64,000 nucleotides of DNA from Pantoea sp. At-9b (GTDB lineage Bacteria; Pseudomonadota; Gammaproteobacteria; Enterobacterales; Enterobacteriaceae), in assembly GCF_000175935.2 (NCBI RefSeq), contig NC_014837.1:2170001-2234000 (forward strand). Reading direction: 5' to 3'. Positions 1 to 7,623 of the stretch are shown piece by piece; position 1 is the first letter of the stretch; every line of letters begins with the position of its first letter. The notes beneath the pieces were generated by a model. The model was not told the origin of the DNA. It saw nothing but the letters and a program-made list of their open reading frames with translations, and searched no databases. A program made the position numbers and the translations under genes.

Positions 1-156
1 TTCCCAACTTTCCAGACTGACCACTTTGCCGTCGCGCAGCGTCAGTACACCGTCTTCGAGATAGCGAGACTGGTCAGCAATGGTATCGGGTTGCTGCGCC
101 ACGGCAGTAAAATCAAAAAAACTGGCACGCAGCGTGGTTTCGGATGCAAAAGACAT
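1..156 (-). CDS. guaD: Guanine deaminase, N-terminal part (cut by window edge)
   Basis: Only the first 52 codons are present. The residues ending in YLEDGVLTLRDGKVVSLESWE-type sequence align with the N-terminus of E. coli guanine deaminase (RFIEDGLLLIKQGKVEWFGEWE). The family is a cytosolic zinc amidohydrolase that converts guanine to xanthine in purine salvage and catabolism; the zinc-binding and catalytic motifs lie beyond the window. The ATG at 156 is preceded by AAGGA at good spacing. A sigma-54-like promoter at 211-226 would place it under nitrogen control. A purine permease gene of the NCS2 family lies about 9 kb away, but not in the same operon. Confidence 0.8.
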   Translation of the reverse strand, partial: MSFASETTLRASFFDFTAVAQQPDTIADQSRYLEDGVLTLRDGKVVSLESWE

Positions 157-210
157 AAGGAGTTCCTTGCGTTCTCATTGTTATGGCAGGTGATGGCCTT
201 TAATGAGTTT

Positions 211-226
211 TGCAAACTGCATGCCA
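211..226 (-). promoter_or_regulatory. Sigma-54-type promoter of guanine deaminase
   Basis: On the minus strand this reads TGGCATGCAGTTTGCA. It has the invariant GG and GC dinucleotides separated by ten bases, as in the RpoN -24/-12 consensus TGGCAC-N5-TTGCW. Transcription would start near 200, about 44 bases before the guaD ATG. Nitrogen-controlled purine catabolism is known in enterobacteria, which makes the match plausible. The site is inferred from sequence only. Confidence 0.55.
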
Positions 227-312
227 ACGCAAATAACTTGTTTTTATGTTTATATTCAATGAATTAGGTTGATATAAGCTATTTTTATGGCTGTTTGCGC
301 AAGCAACCGAGT

Positions 313-348
313 GCGCAAACGGTTGCTCAGTTTCGCAATCGGTTGCGA
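313..348. promoter_or_regulatory. Two tandem palindromes (PurR-like boxes or an activator site) upstream of guaD
   Basis: GCGCAAACGGTTGCTC at 313-328 and TCGCAATCGGTTGCGA at 333-348 both fit the PurR core GCAANCGNTTNC. Their centres are 20 bp apart, about two helical turns. A partial third copy (GCGCAAGCAACCG) lies at 297-309. They sit roughly 115-150 bp upstream of the inferred sigma-54 start site, which is also where an enhancer-binding activator would bind. PurR and a purine-responsive sigma-54 activator are both possible. Confidence 0.5.
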
Positions 349-469
349 TTTAACAATTGCCGTGAAGCGCGCGTTTTGATGACCTTTGCCGCGCGCTCGG
401 TTGTGCCATGTTGGTGCAGCGGTGCGCTGAAAGCGTGCAGGTAAAATTCAGCAGTAGATATCAGGCATT

Positions 470-491
470 AAAAAAGGCCGCCTTAGCGACC
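470..491 (-). terminator. Rho-independent terminator of the 514-1334 operon
   Basis: On the minus strand the sequence GGTCGC-TAAG-GCGGCC folds into a six-base-pair stem (one G-T pair) with a four-base loop, followed directly by six T. It begins 22 bases after the stop codon of the small ORF ending at 514. This supports minus-strand transcription of that ORF. Confidence 0.7.
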
Positions 492-513
492 TTAATTGAT
501 TTAGTCATACAGA

Positions 514-696
514 TTAAGCACATGCTTCGTTGCGATGGGCGCTATCGTCAGCACATTCAACCACACCATTTAACACTGAAGGAGATGGCACTTGTGCGAG
601 AGTGGTTGAAAACATGTGAGAGTCATTCACAGCTTTGATTGCATTTTTTTGCAACTCAGGACTCATAGCGTCAAGTATTTCTTGAGTGGTTCTCAT
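514..696 (-). CDS. Small hypothetical protein (60 aa)
   Basis: I do not recognise this 60-residue product. The N-terminus (MRTTQEILDAMSPELQKNAI) is predicted helical, the middle is rich in Ser, Val and Asn, and the end is polar with two cysteines. There is no signal peptide or membrane segment. The ATG at 696 has a GGGAG ribosome site six bases upstream. It lies 68 bp downstream of the GNAT-like gene at 765-1334 on the same strand, and a good intrinsic terminator follows its stop. The pair looks like a two-gene operon. A plus-strand reading frame overlaps the same DNA but has no ribosome site. Confidence 0.45.
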   Translation of the reverse strand: MRTTQEILDAMSPELQKNAIKAVNDSHMFSTTLAQVPSPSVLNGVVECADDSAHRNEACA

Positions 697-764
697 GTTT
701 TTCTCCCGTCAACGGCTTTACTGAGTCTACTCCCTTCTGCTCAAATGTTCTACAGCAGCTTAAG

Positions 765-1334
765 TTAGTCTTCAGCCGACTCAAAATCATGCAGTCCAGC
801 CAGACCTCTTAAATGCACCAGTTTATCCTGAATGGATCTCAGTGAAGCTTCCATACTTCCCCCAGAAAGAGGTTCAAAAGTTAAATACGAATAATAAGCT
901 TTAGCATGTTCGAGTGGATTAATGACACGAATATGTGTGGCCTGAACTGTGCGAGCGAAGATAAATGCAACGTTTAATGCAACAAAACCCATTCGACCGG
1001 TAAGCGGGTCATCGTAAGCAACCCGTTTAAAATGCTCGACCATATGTATATTAACAATCTGGTTTCTCATGTCGTATGAGAAAACTGCCGCACCGATGGT
1101 CATTGGCGGCCTGCCTTTTGTCGACACCGCGAGGGTGAACTTATTTTCTAGCCGATGGTGATGATTACGGAACCAATCGCTCCAATCCAAAACTTTCCCA
1201 CGCGTTTGTTCCACCATAAGCGATTGACTTTTTGTGAGAAAATCAAGGGTGAGCTTGAGATTCATTGCCTCAAGCTGTTCCTGGGTCTGGACGAGTGCCA
1301 GTTCATTAATCAAAGCAATGGTTTCGTCATCCAT
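765..1334 (-). CDS. Hypothetical protein with a GNAT-acetyltransferase-like region (189 aa)
   Basis: The function is not known to me. The C-terminal half resembles a GNAT fold. Residues about 110-140 (DDPLTGRMGFVALNVAFIFA) occupy the place of the acetyl-CoA-binding loop and helix, and NPLEHAKAYYSYLTFEPL matches the final GNAT helix-strand motif (AxxFYxxLGFxxL type). The canonical R/QxxGxG/A loop is degenerate, so catalysis is uncertain. The N-terminal 60 residues are helical. The DNA is visibly more A+T-rich than ydfG next door, which suggests transfer. It is followed by a 60-residue ORF and a terminator. A toxin-antitoxin or modifying-enzyme role is possible but speculative. Confidence 0.7.
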   Translation of the reverse strand: MDDETIALINELALVQTQEQLEAMNLKLTLDFLTKSQSLMVEQTRGKVLDWSDWFRNHHHRLENKFTLAVSTKGRPPMTIGAAVFSYDMRNQIVNIHMVEHFKRVAYDDPLTGRMGFVALNVAFIFARTVQATHIRVINPLEHAKAYYSYLTFEPLSGGSMEASLRSIQDKLVHLRGLAGLHDFESAED

Positions 1335-1454
1335 AAGCGTTCATTCCCTATTTCCCGATTTGCGGGACACTGGCCTTATTTTAAATTTGAGGTGGATTTT
1401 TTCAATCTGAATCAATAAATTAATCTAACGCTTAATCGTTTGAGGAACAGTGAG

Positions 1455-2201
1455 ATGATTATTTTTGTTACCGGTGCGACGGCCGGTTTTGGTCAAAGTA
1501 TCACCCGCCGCTTCATTGCTACAGGTCATAAAGTGATCGCCAGCGGACGCCGCGTTGAGCGTTTGCAGGAATTAAAAGACGAGTTGGGCGACAATCTCTA
1601 CACCGTACAACTGGATGTGCGTAACCGCGCTGCCATCGAAGAGGTGATTGCCGCGCTGCCCGCCGAATGGCGCAATGTTGATGTGCTGGTTAACAATGCC
1701 GGTCTGGCACTGGGTATTGAACCCGCGCATAAAGCCAATATCGAAGATTGGGAAAATATGATCGACACCAACAACAAAGGGTTGGTGTATATGACGCGCG
1801 CCCTGCTGCCCGGCATGGTGGAACGCAATATCGGTCATATCATCAATATTGGCTCGATTGCCGGTAGCTGGCCGTATGCCGGTGGCAACGTCTACGGCGC
1901 GACTAAAGCCTTTGTGCGCCAGTTCAGCCTGAACCTGCGTACCGATCTGCACGGCACCGCGCTGCGCGTGACCGATATTGAACCCGGTCTGGTGGGCGGC
2001 ACCGAGTTTTCCAATGTGCGTTTCAAAGGTGATGACGGCAAAGCCGATAAGGTTTATGAAGGCACCACTGCACTGACCGCTGAGGATGTCACCGAGGCGG
2101 TGTACTGGGTGGCGACGTTACCGAAACACGTCAACATCAATACGCTGGAAATGATGCCGGTGACGCAAACCCTGGCGGGTTTGAAGGTGCACAAAGACTA
2201 A
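1455..2201 (+). CDS. ydfG: NADP-dependent 3-hydroxy acid / malonic semialdehyde reductase YdfG
   Basis: This 248-residue classical short-chain dehydrogenase is nearly identical along its whole length to E. coli YdfG. The family enzyme reduces malonic semialdehyde and oxidises serine, allo-threonine and 3-hydroxy acids with NADP in the cytosol. The TGATAGFG nucleotide loop begins at residue 6, NNAG lies near 82-85, and the Ser-Tyr-Lys catalytic set is seen in INIGSIAGSWPYAGGNVYGATKAF. A TTG start at 1440 is possible, but the ATG at 1455 has AGGA at the right distance and gives exactly the E. coli length. It converges with ynfA. Confidence 0.96.
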   Translation: MIIFVTGATAGFGQSITRRFIATGHKVIASGRRVERLQELKDELGDNLYTVQLDVRNRAAIEEVIAALPAEWRNVDVLVNNAGLALGIEPAHKANIEDWENMIDTNNKGLVYMTRALLPGMVERNIGHIINIGSIAGSWPYAGGNVYGATKAFVRQFSLNLRTDLHGTALRVTDIEPGLVGGTEFSNVRFKGDDGKADKVYEGTTALTAEDVTEAVYWVATLPKHVNINTLEMMPVTQTLAGLKVHKD

Positions 2202-2208
2202 AAGCTGG

Positions 2209-2232
2209 AGCGACGCGCCATCACGCGTCGCT
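2209..2232. terminator. Hairpin between convergent ydfG and ynfA
   Basis: AGCGACGCG and CGCGTCGCT form a perfect nine-base-pair stem with a six-base loop between two converging genes. Only a short T-rich stretch follows, so terminator efficiency is uncertain. Confidence 0.5.
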
Positions 2233-2236
2233 ATCT

Positions 2237-2566
2237 TTAGGCCCGTCCCCAGCCCGCGACAATAATCAGCATCCCGCTGAACGCAATCAATGCCCCTGCC
2301 CAATCCCACGGGCTGAGTTTTACGCCGTCCACTACCCGTAGCCAGATCAGCGCCGTCAGCACATAAACGCCACCGTAAGCGGCATACACGCGACCGCTGG
2401 CCGCCGGATGGAGGGTCAGTAACCAGACGAATAGCATCAGGCTGGCCGCCGCAGGCAGCAACAACCATGCCGTCGCGCCCTTCTTCAGCCATAACCAGGG
2501 TAAGAAGCATCCAACAATTTCCGCAATTGCAGTTAAAAAAAACAGCAACGTGGTTTTCACCAGCAT
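2237..2566 (-). CDS. ynfA: UPF0060 inner-membrane protein YnfA
   Basis: This 109-residue, very hydrophobic protein has four predicted membrane helices. It matches the YnfA/UPF0060 family in length and in conserved segments such as [12 protein letters not shown] and [12 protein letters not shown]. YnfA is related to small multidrug-resistance transporters; an efflux role has been proposed in Shigella. A GAGAG ribosome site precedes the ATG. It is transcribed away from ynfB, with a 130-bp divergent promoter region between them. Confidence 0.93.
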   Translation of the reverse strand: MLVKTTLLFFLTAIAEIVGCFLPWLWLKKGATAWLLLPAAASLMLFVWLLTLHPAASGRVYAAYGGVYVLTALIWLRVVDGVKLSPWDWAGALIAFSGMLIIVAGWGRA

Positions 2567-2596
2567 AAAAAGTCTCTCAAAAGTCTCAACAAATGC

Positions 2597-2634
2597 CTCA
2601 CCGCTGGTGAGTAAAGAAGCAGCGATGATATACT
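2597..2634 (+). promoter_or_regulatory. Candidate ynfB promoter with a palindrome
   Basis: CTCACC-GCT-GGTGAG is a perfect six-base inverted repeat at 2597-2611. A TATACT -10-like hexamer lies at 2629-2634, 17 bases after it. The palindrome would overlap the -35 position, so it may be an operator. The regulator is unknown. Confidence 0.3.
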
Positions 2635-2696
2635 AACGGGCATTGTTGTTACAGCCACCATTGCGGCTGTGCTGGCGTTAACTGAAGGAAAAGACG

Positions 2697-3032
2697 ATGA
2701 AAAAACTGTTTACCGCACTGCTTGCTGCGGCACTGACCTCCAGCGTACTGCTGACTGCCCCGCTGGCCTCAGCGCAAACCGATCGCCTGATCATTGAAAA
2801 CGGCAATAGCGCTGCCAGTAATGAAGCGGCACGTCAAAGCAAGGAGCAATGGAATGACACCCGCAATCTGCGCAATAAAGTGAACACCCGCGTCGAGAAA
2901 GAGTTCGATAAAACCGACAAAGCCTTTGATACCCGTGACTCCTGCGAAAAAAGCTATAACGTCAACGCCTACTGGGAACCGAACACCCTGCGCTGCCTTG
3001 ACCGTCGCACTGGTCGCGTCGTCACCCCATAA
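2697..3032 (+). CDS. ynfB: DUF1283 periplasmic protein YnfB
   Basis: This 111-residue protein has a clear Sec signal peptide ([20 protein letters not shown], cleavage near ASA-Q at 26). The mature part is close to E. coli YnfB, especially [11 protein letters not shown] and the C-terminal [19 protein letters not shown]. Two cysteines in the mature part could form a disulfide. The function of the family is unknown. The ATG follows AAGGAA. ynfD follows 52 bp later on the same strand, so the two may be cotranscribed. Confidence 0.92.
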   Translation: MKKLFTALLAAALTSSVLLTAPLASAQTDRLIIENGNSAASNEAARQSKEQWNDTRNLRNKVNTRVEKEFDKTDKAFDTRDSCEKSYNVNAYWEPNTLRCLDRRTGRVVTP

Positions 3033-3084
3033 GTGGCTGACGCTGCTATAGTTATCAAGGGAGTTCAAACCAAAGGAGTGTGTG

Positions 3085-3378
3085 ATGAAAAAGCGTGTTG
3101 CCGTGGTGTGGCTGTCCCTGCTGGCGTTGCCGCTGCTGGCGCAAGCCTCGTGTGAAAGCGTTAAAGCAGAGATCAGCAAAAAACTGGTCAGCAACGGACT
3201 GGCCGAATCGGATTTTACGCTGGATATCGTCCCGAACGATCAGGCCGACCAGGCGGGTGGTCAGGTGGTTGGGCATTGTGAAAACGACACCCAGAAAATT
3301 GTCTACAAGAAGCTGAGCCGCGACGCAGAAAGCAATGTGCCAAATGATGCGGGCAGCTCACACGATACACCACAGTAA
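3085..3378 (+). CDS. ynfD: DUF1161 periplasmic protein YnfD
   Basis: This is a 97-residue protein with a signal peptide cut near AQA-S. The mature region SCESVKAEISKKLVSNGL followed by FTLDIVPNDQ and GQVVGHC matches YnfD/DUF1161. Two cysteines frame the domain. The function is unknown. A GTG three bases upstream could also start translation; the ATG at 3085 lies at good distance from AAAGGAG and is preferred. The gene ends just before a REP-like palindrome pair. Confidence 0.9.
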   Translation: MKKRVAVVWLSLLALPLLAQASCESVKAEISKKLVSNGLAESDFTLDIVPNDQADQAGGQVVGHCENDTQKIVYKKLSRDAESNVPNDAGSSHDTPQ

Positions 3379-3382
3379 ACGA

Positions 3383-3457
3383 CCGTAGCGGCGCGATTTA
3401 TCGCGCGTTTTTTCCTGCAACGCGCACTAAATTGCGCGATAAATCGCGCCGCTACGG
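3383..3457. repeat. REP-like inverted pair, copy 1
   Basis: Two perfect 24-base inverted arms at 3383-3406 and 3434-3457 each contain the smaller palindrome GCGCGATTTATCGCGC next to CCGTAGCG. A 27-base spacer separates them. The same element recurs at 24374, 27923, 34741, 58727 and 60367, with shorter or degraded copies elsewhere. It lies between converging ynfD and the MFS gene and could act as a transcript end or stabiliser. Confidence 0.9.
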
Positions 3458-3458
3458 A

Positions 3459-4922
3459 TTAATCCCCGTTCTCTGGCCGCTGGTGCGGCATCAGCCAGGC
3501 GATCCACAGCGTCAGCAGCGCGATCAACAACGCCACCACAAACACCCAATGTAATGAACTGGCAATCTGCGTGATCCATTCCTGTAAGGTGCCATGCGGT
3601 AACGCCTGGCGACTGTCATGCGACATGATTTTTTGCATCGGATCGCTCGCTTCGGGTAAGCGACGCATCAGATTGTAATTCAGCACCGCCCCCATCAACG
3701 CCGTACCAATCGCCGATCCCAGCATCCGGCTGAACATGATCGACGCGGTGCAGATGCCGCGAATGTCGTAATGTGCGTGATTCTGTACCGAAACCAGGAA
3801 CGTGGTGCTGGTCATCCCCATGCCGGTACCAATAACAAAAGCAGTCAGCCCCGCCTGCATCAGGCTGCTGTCGGCACGCAGCAAGAGCAACAAGGCGCTA
3901 CCGGCAATCAGCAGCAGCGCCCCCAGTTGTGCGGTGAAACGGTAGGAGGTGACCAACATCAGACGGCCGCTCAGGGTGCTGGCCAGCGGCCAGCCAATCG
4001 ACATCATCGCCAGCGCACTGCCCGCCTGTAACGGCGTACCGCCGGTAATCCCCTGAATCCAGGTCGGCAGGAAAGCACTGATGCCCATCATTGCGGCACC
4101 AATGATCAAGTTCCCGGCATTGCCCGCCACAATCAAGCGGCTGCGCCAGATAGCCAGGGGAAACAACGGTGCACTGGCGCGTTGTTCATGACGTTTGAGG
4201 AGCACCGCAGCGATCAACGCCAGCAGCAGAAACAGCAACAGCCAGTATCCCAGCACTTCGGCCTGCAATAAGGCGATGAGCAGCGCGCTGACGCTGATCA
4301 TCAACCAGGCACAGCCGGTAATATTCAGCGTGCTGTGCTGGCGTTGTTCCCGCGCAGGCAGAAAGCGCGCCAGCAGCAACATGGAGAGTATGCCAATCGG
4401 CAGGTTGACCCAGAAGATCACCGCCCAACTGAAGTGCTGCACCAGCCAGGCACCACTTAACGGCCCCAGAATGGCCGCCACGCCCCAGACGCTGGAGAGC
4501 CAGCCCTGCACGCTGGCGCGCTCTCGCGGAGCATAGATATCCGCCACAATGGTGGTGGTCAGCGGCATGATGGCACCCGCGCCTAAGCCCTGAAACGCCC
4601 GGAACACAATCAGCCACGTCATACTGTGGGCAAAACCACACAGCACCGATCCGCTCAGAAACAGCGAGACACCGATAAAAAACAGCGTTTTGCGCCCCCA
4701 CATATCGGCCAGCCGACCATAAAGCGGCACGGTTACCGCCTGGGTCAGCAGATAGATGGAAAATACCCAGCCAAAATGCGAAAAACCGCCGAGGTCAGCA
4801 ATGATGGTCGGCATGGCGGTGGCCACGATCGTGACCTCAATCGCCGCCATAAACATCGCCAGCATGCAGGCGATCAGGACCCAGTGGCGGTTACCGGTTT
4901 GAATTTCTGCGCTCTCAGTCAT
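3459..4922 (-). CDS. DHA2-family MFS drug efflux transporter
   Basis: This 487-residue protein has fourteen predicted membrane helices, typical of the DHA2 (EmrB/QacA type) proton-antiporter family. The loop motif GRLADMWGRKTLF matches MFS motif A, and GLGAGAIMP followed by GPLSGAWL matches the antiporter motif C region. It should export lipophilic drugs or toxic metabolites from the cytoplasm. The substrate cannot be read from sequence. No membrane-fusion partner gene is adjacent, so it probably works alone. The start at 4922 is followed by a hydrophilic N-terminus as usual. Confidence 0.88.
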   Translation of the reverse strand: MTESAEIQTGNRHWVLIACMLAMFMAAIEVTIVATAMPTIIADLGGFSHFGWVFSIYLLTQAVTVPLYGRLADMWGRKTLFFIGVSLFLSGSVLCGFAHSMTWLIVFRAFQGLGAGAIMPLTTTIVADIYAPRERASVQGWLSSVWGVAAILGPLSGAWLVQHFSWAVIFWVNLPIGILSMLLLARFLPAREQRQHSTLNITGCAWLMISVSALLIALLQAEVLGYWLLLFLLLALIAAVLLKRHEQRASAPLFPLAIWRSRLIVAGNAGNLIIGAAMMGISAFLPTWIQGITGGTPLQAGSALAMMSIGWPLASTLSGRLMLVTSYRFTAQLGALLLIAGSALLLLLRADSSLMQAGLTAFVIGTGMGMTSTTFLVSVQNHAHYDIRGICTASIMFSRMLGSAIGTALMGAVLNYNLMRRLPEASDPMQKIMSHDSRQALPHGTLQEWITQIASSLHWVFVVALLIALLTLWIAWLMPHQRPENGD

Positions 4923-5307
4923 TTTTCTACCTTCCTTTGTCGCAAGACTAGTCGAAATTTTTATCCGTCAATTTCCTCTGCGTGCGACGCTGGTGTGACG
5001 GTGTCACAAAACCTCGATGAATTTTTTTTATTGAGGTTTGTGCCTTATTTCACGCGGGCTAAGCAGATTTTTTCCTCTTTTCTATCTGTCTGATTTTCCC
5101 CTAAAAACTGGCATGTCATGCATAACGTTGCTATAGGTTTAAAACCCTTTTCCTGATTCTCACTGGAAAATGGTCATTAAGTAGTCGTTTTATCTGCAAT
5201 TGTGAGGTGGCGCGATTTATTGTGCGAACCAACGATTTACGCCATAAATCGTGCCCGCCAAAAATCCTATAACGCGTTGTTTTTAAATAACCAGGGAGAC
5301 GTTCGCT
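4923..5307. other. Divergent intergenic region, MFS gene and osmYXWV
   Basis: This 385-bp gap holds promoters for both directions. TGTGAC-GGT-GTCACA at 4994-5008 is a perfect inverted repeat about 72 bp upstream of the MFS start and may be an operator; it is one base too tight for a CRP site. AACCTC/GAGGTT arms at 5010-5038 frame an A/T-rich loop. A degenerate REP-like copy lies at 5206-5260. TCCTATAAC at 5265-5273, about 35 bases before the osmY ATG, could be a -10 element. I see no gene. Confidence 0.45.
5206..5260. repeat. Degenerate REP-like inverted pair
   Basis: GGTGGCGCGATTTATTGTGCG at the left and CCATAAATCGTGCCCGCC at the right resemble the window's REP-like arms with several substitutions. 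It lies in the promoter region of the osmoprotectant operon, whereas most good copies lie after genes. It is probably a decayed copy. Confidence 0.5.
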
Positions 5308-6024
5308 ATGCAAAATGCATCGCTTGCCCGACGAACCGGGTTAGCAGTGCTTGCCATTGTGCTGGTGGTTGGCCTGCTGGTGTGGGGACTCGGGCTGGAT
5401 ACCCTGCGCGCCCGTAAGGTGGACCTGATCTACCTTGGGCAGCAGCATCTGTTCTTGGTGTTCTGGTCAATGTTCTTTGCGCTGCTGGTGGGGATTCCCA
5501 GCGGGATTCTGCTGAGTCGCCCGTTTGCCCGTCGCTGGGCCGAGTACGTGATGCAGATCTTCAACGTTGGCAATACCCTGCCGCCGCTGGCAGTGCTGGC
5601 TCTGGCGATGGTGATTGTCGGTATCGGCGATCGTCCGGCGTTGATTGCGCTGTTTCTCGCCTCTTTGCTCCCCATCGTGCGGAATACCTATGCCGGACTG
5701 AGCGCGGTTCCCCCGTCGCTACTGGAAGCCGCCAACGGTATTGGCATGACCAAATTTCAGCGCCTGCGTCAGGTGGAGATTCCCAACGCGTTGCCGGTGA
5801 TCCTCGCCGGGGTGCGTATTGCCACTGCTATCAATGTCGGCACCGCACCGCTGGCGTTCCTGATTGGTGCCAGCAGCTACGGTGAGCTGATTTTTCCGGG
5901 TATTTACCTCAATGACTTCCCGACGCTGATCCTCGGCGCAGTGGCAACCGCCCTGTTTGCGCTCATCCTCGACATGCTGTTAGCGGCGCTGGGACGTTAT
6001 CTCAGCCCGCATGCAGCGGCATAA
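5308..6024 (+). CDS. osmY: Osmoprotectant ABC transporter permease (OsmU system, first permease)
   Basis: This 238-residue membrane protein has about six helices and the binding-protein-dependent permease signature EAANGIGMTKFQRLRQVEIPNA-type loop near residues 138-160, which docks on the ATPase. Gene order permease, binding protein, permease, ATPase equals that of Salmonella osmYXWV (OsmU), an importer of glycine betaine and choline-O-sulfate induced by osmotic stress. It begins a four-gene operon with very short gaps. The symbol follows the Salmonella OsmU naming and is not the periplasmic OsmY of E. coli. E. coli YehY is the related protein. GGGAG precedes the ATG. Confidence 0.87.
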   Translation: MQNASLARRTGLAVLAIVLVVGLLVWGLGLDTLRARKVDLIYLGQQHLFLVFWSMFFALLVGIPSGILLSRPFARRWAEYVMQIFNVGNTLPPLAVLALAMVIVGIGDRPALIALFLASLLPIVRNTYAGLSAVPPSLLEAANGIGMTKFQRLRQVEIPNALPVILAGVRIATAINVGTAPLAFLIGASSYGELIFPGIYLNDFPTLILGAVATALFALILDMLLAALGRYLSPHAAA

Positions 6025-6039
6025 CAACAGGAGTCTGTG

Positions 6040-6966
6040 ATGGCCACTGCCAACCTGTTGGCGCGCTGGATAAAACGTAGCGCGCTGGCTCTGACCGCAA
6101 CCCTGGCGCTTAGCCAGATGGCTGCGGCTGCCACACCGCTGGTGATGGCGACCAAAAGTTTTACCGAGCAACACATTCTGTCCGCCATGACCGTGATGTG
6201 GCTGCAAAAGAAAGGGTTTCAGGTGATCCCGAAAACCAACATCGCGACGACCATCGGTCGTAATGCCATGATCAATAAACAGATTGATATGACGTGGGAA
6301 TACACCGGTACCTCGTTAATCATCTTCAATCACATCACCAAACCGATGTCATCACAGGAAGCCTATGACACGGTGAAGCAACTTGACGGCAAGCTGGGGC
6401 TGGTGTGGCTCGATCCGGCACCGATGAACAACACTTACGCGTTCGCCATGCAGCGCGCGCGTGCCGACAAAGAAGGCATCAGCACGATGTCGCAACTGGT
6501 GGCAAAGCTGGAACAGATCCGCAAAACCGACCCGGACCATAACTGGAAATTGGGACTGGATCTGGAGTTTGCCGGACGTTCGGATGGTCTGGTTCCGCTG
6601 CAAAAAGCCTACAACATGCCGCTCGACCGCCCGCAGATTCGCCAGATGGACCCCGGGCTGGTGTACAACGCCGTCAAGGAAGGCTTTGTCGATGCCGGTC
6701 TGATCTACACCACCGACGGACGGGTAAAAGGCTTTGATCTCAAGGTGCTGGAAGATGATAAGCACTTCTTCCCAAGTTACAACGTCACGCCGGTGGTGCG
6801 AAAAGACGTGCTGGACAGCCATCCCGGACTGGCCGAGGCGCTGAATCAGCTGTCACCGCTGATCACCGACGAGGCCATCACCGAGATGAACAAGCGCGTC
6901 GATATCGATCATCAGTCACCCGAACAGGTGGCGCGTGATTTCCTTAAATCAAAAAACATGCTGTAA
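6040..6966 (+). CDS. osmX: Osmoprotectant-binding periplasmic protein
   Basis: This 308-residue protein has a signal peptide ending near MAAAA (about residue 31). The mature start [15 protein letters not shown] and the segment [10 protein letters not shown] are typical of the OpuAC/OpuCC/YehZ glycine-betaine and choline-binding family. Conserved aromatic residues (for example W and Y in TWEYTG) would cage a quaternary amine. The ATG at 6040 is preferred over the GTG just before it because AGGAG lies six bases upstream. It is the substrate-capturing subunit of the importer encoded by its neighbours. Confidence 0.88.
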   Translation: MATANLLARWIKRSALALTATLALSQMAAAATPLVMATKSFTEQHILSAMTVMWLQKKGFQVIPKTNIATTIGRNAMINKQIDMTWEYTGTSLIIFNHITKPMSSQEAYDTVKQLDGKLGLVWLDPAPMNNTYAFAMQRARADKEGISTMSQLVAKLEQIRKTDPDHNWKLGLDLEFAGRSDGLVPLQKAYNMPLDRPQIRQMDPGLVYNAVKEGFVDAGLIYTTDGRVKGFDLKVLEDDKHFFPSYNVTPVVRKDVLDSHPGLAEALNQLSPLITDEAITEMNKRVDIDHQSPEQVARDFLKSKNML

Positions 6967-6975
6967 GGAGGCGTG

Positions 6976-7623
6976 ATGGAGACCCTGCATTACATCATGG
7001 ATAACTGGGACAGCCTGTTGGCCCTGACGTGGCAGCACACCTGGCTGGTGCTGGTTGCGGTGGGCTTTGCCATTATCGTTGGCGTCCCTCTCGGGATTTT
7101 GATTGTGCGCTTTAAGTGGCTGGCGACGCCGGTACTGGGCATCGCCACCATTGTGCTGACCATTCCAACCATCGCGCTGTTTGGCCTGATGATCCCACTG
7201 TTCTCACTCATCGGCCAAGGGATTGGTGCCCTGCCAGCCATTACCGCCGTGTTTCTCTATTCGCTGTTGCCGATTGTGCGTAACACCCATACTGCGCTGG
7301 AGAATCTGCCGCCGGGGCTGCGCGAAGCAGGTCGCGGCATTGGCATGACCTTCTGGCAACGTCTGCGCTGGGTGGAGATTCCCATGGCGCTGCCGGTCAT
7401 CTTCGGCGGTATCCGCACCGCTGTGGTGATGAACGTTGGCGTGATGGCAATTGCTGCGGTGATCGGCGCGGGAGGCCTGGGTTTACAGCTGCTGGACGGT
7501 ATCAGCGGCAGTGATGTGCGTATGTTAATTGCCGGTGCGCTGATGATTTGTTTGCTGGCTATTGTGCTTGACTGGCTGCTGCACCGTTTGCAGTCAGCGC
7601 TGACTCCTAAGGGGATTCGCTAA
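6976..7623 (+). CDS. osmW: Osmoprotectant ABC transporter permease (second permease)
   Basis: This 215-residue permease has five to six helices. The docking loop EAGRGIGMTFWQRLRWVEIP lies near residues 115-135 and resembles that of the first permease. The translation start follows AAGGAGG; the ATG at 6976 is preferred over the GTG at 6973. It begins nine bases after the osmX stop, and its TAA overlaps the ATG of osmV by one base, so translation of the two is probably coupled. It would pair with OsmY to make the membrane channel. Confidence 0.87.
   Translation: METLHYIMDNWDSLLALTWQHTWLVLVAVGFAIIVGVPLGILIVRFKWLATPVLGIATIVLTIPTIALFGLMIPLFSLIGQGIGALPAITAVFLYSLLPIVRNTHTALENLPPGLREAGRGIGMTFWQRLRWVEIPMALPVIFGGIRTAVVMNVGVMAIAAVIGAGGLGLQLLDGISGSDVRMLIAGALMICLLAIVLDWLLHRLQSALTPKGIR

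Noticed and set aside
408..638. Plus-strand ORF of 76 codons in the guaD upstream region
   Set aside because: It has no ribosome site, unlike the opposite frame at 514-696, and it runs through a minus-strand terminator at 470-491.
4991..5010. CRP site upstream of the DHA2 pump
   Set aside because: The arms TGTGA and TCACA are separated by five rather than six bases, so a CRP call is not justified; it is listed only as a palindrome.
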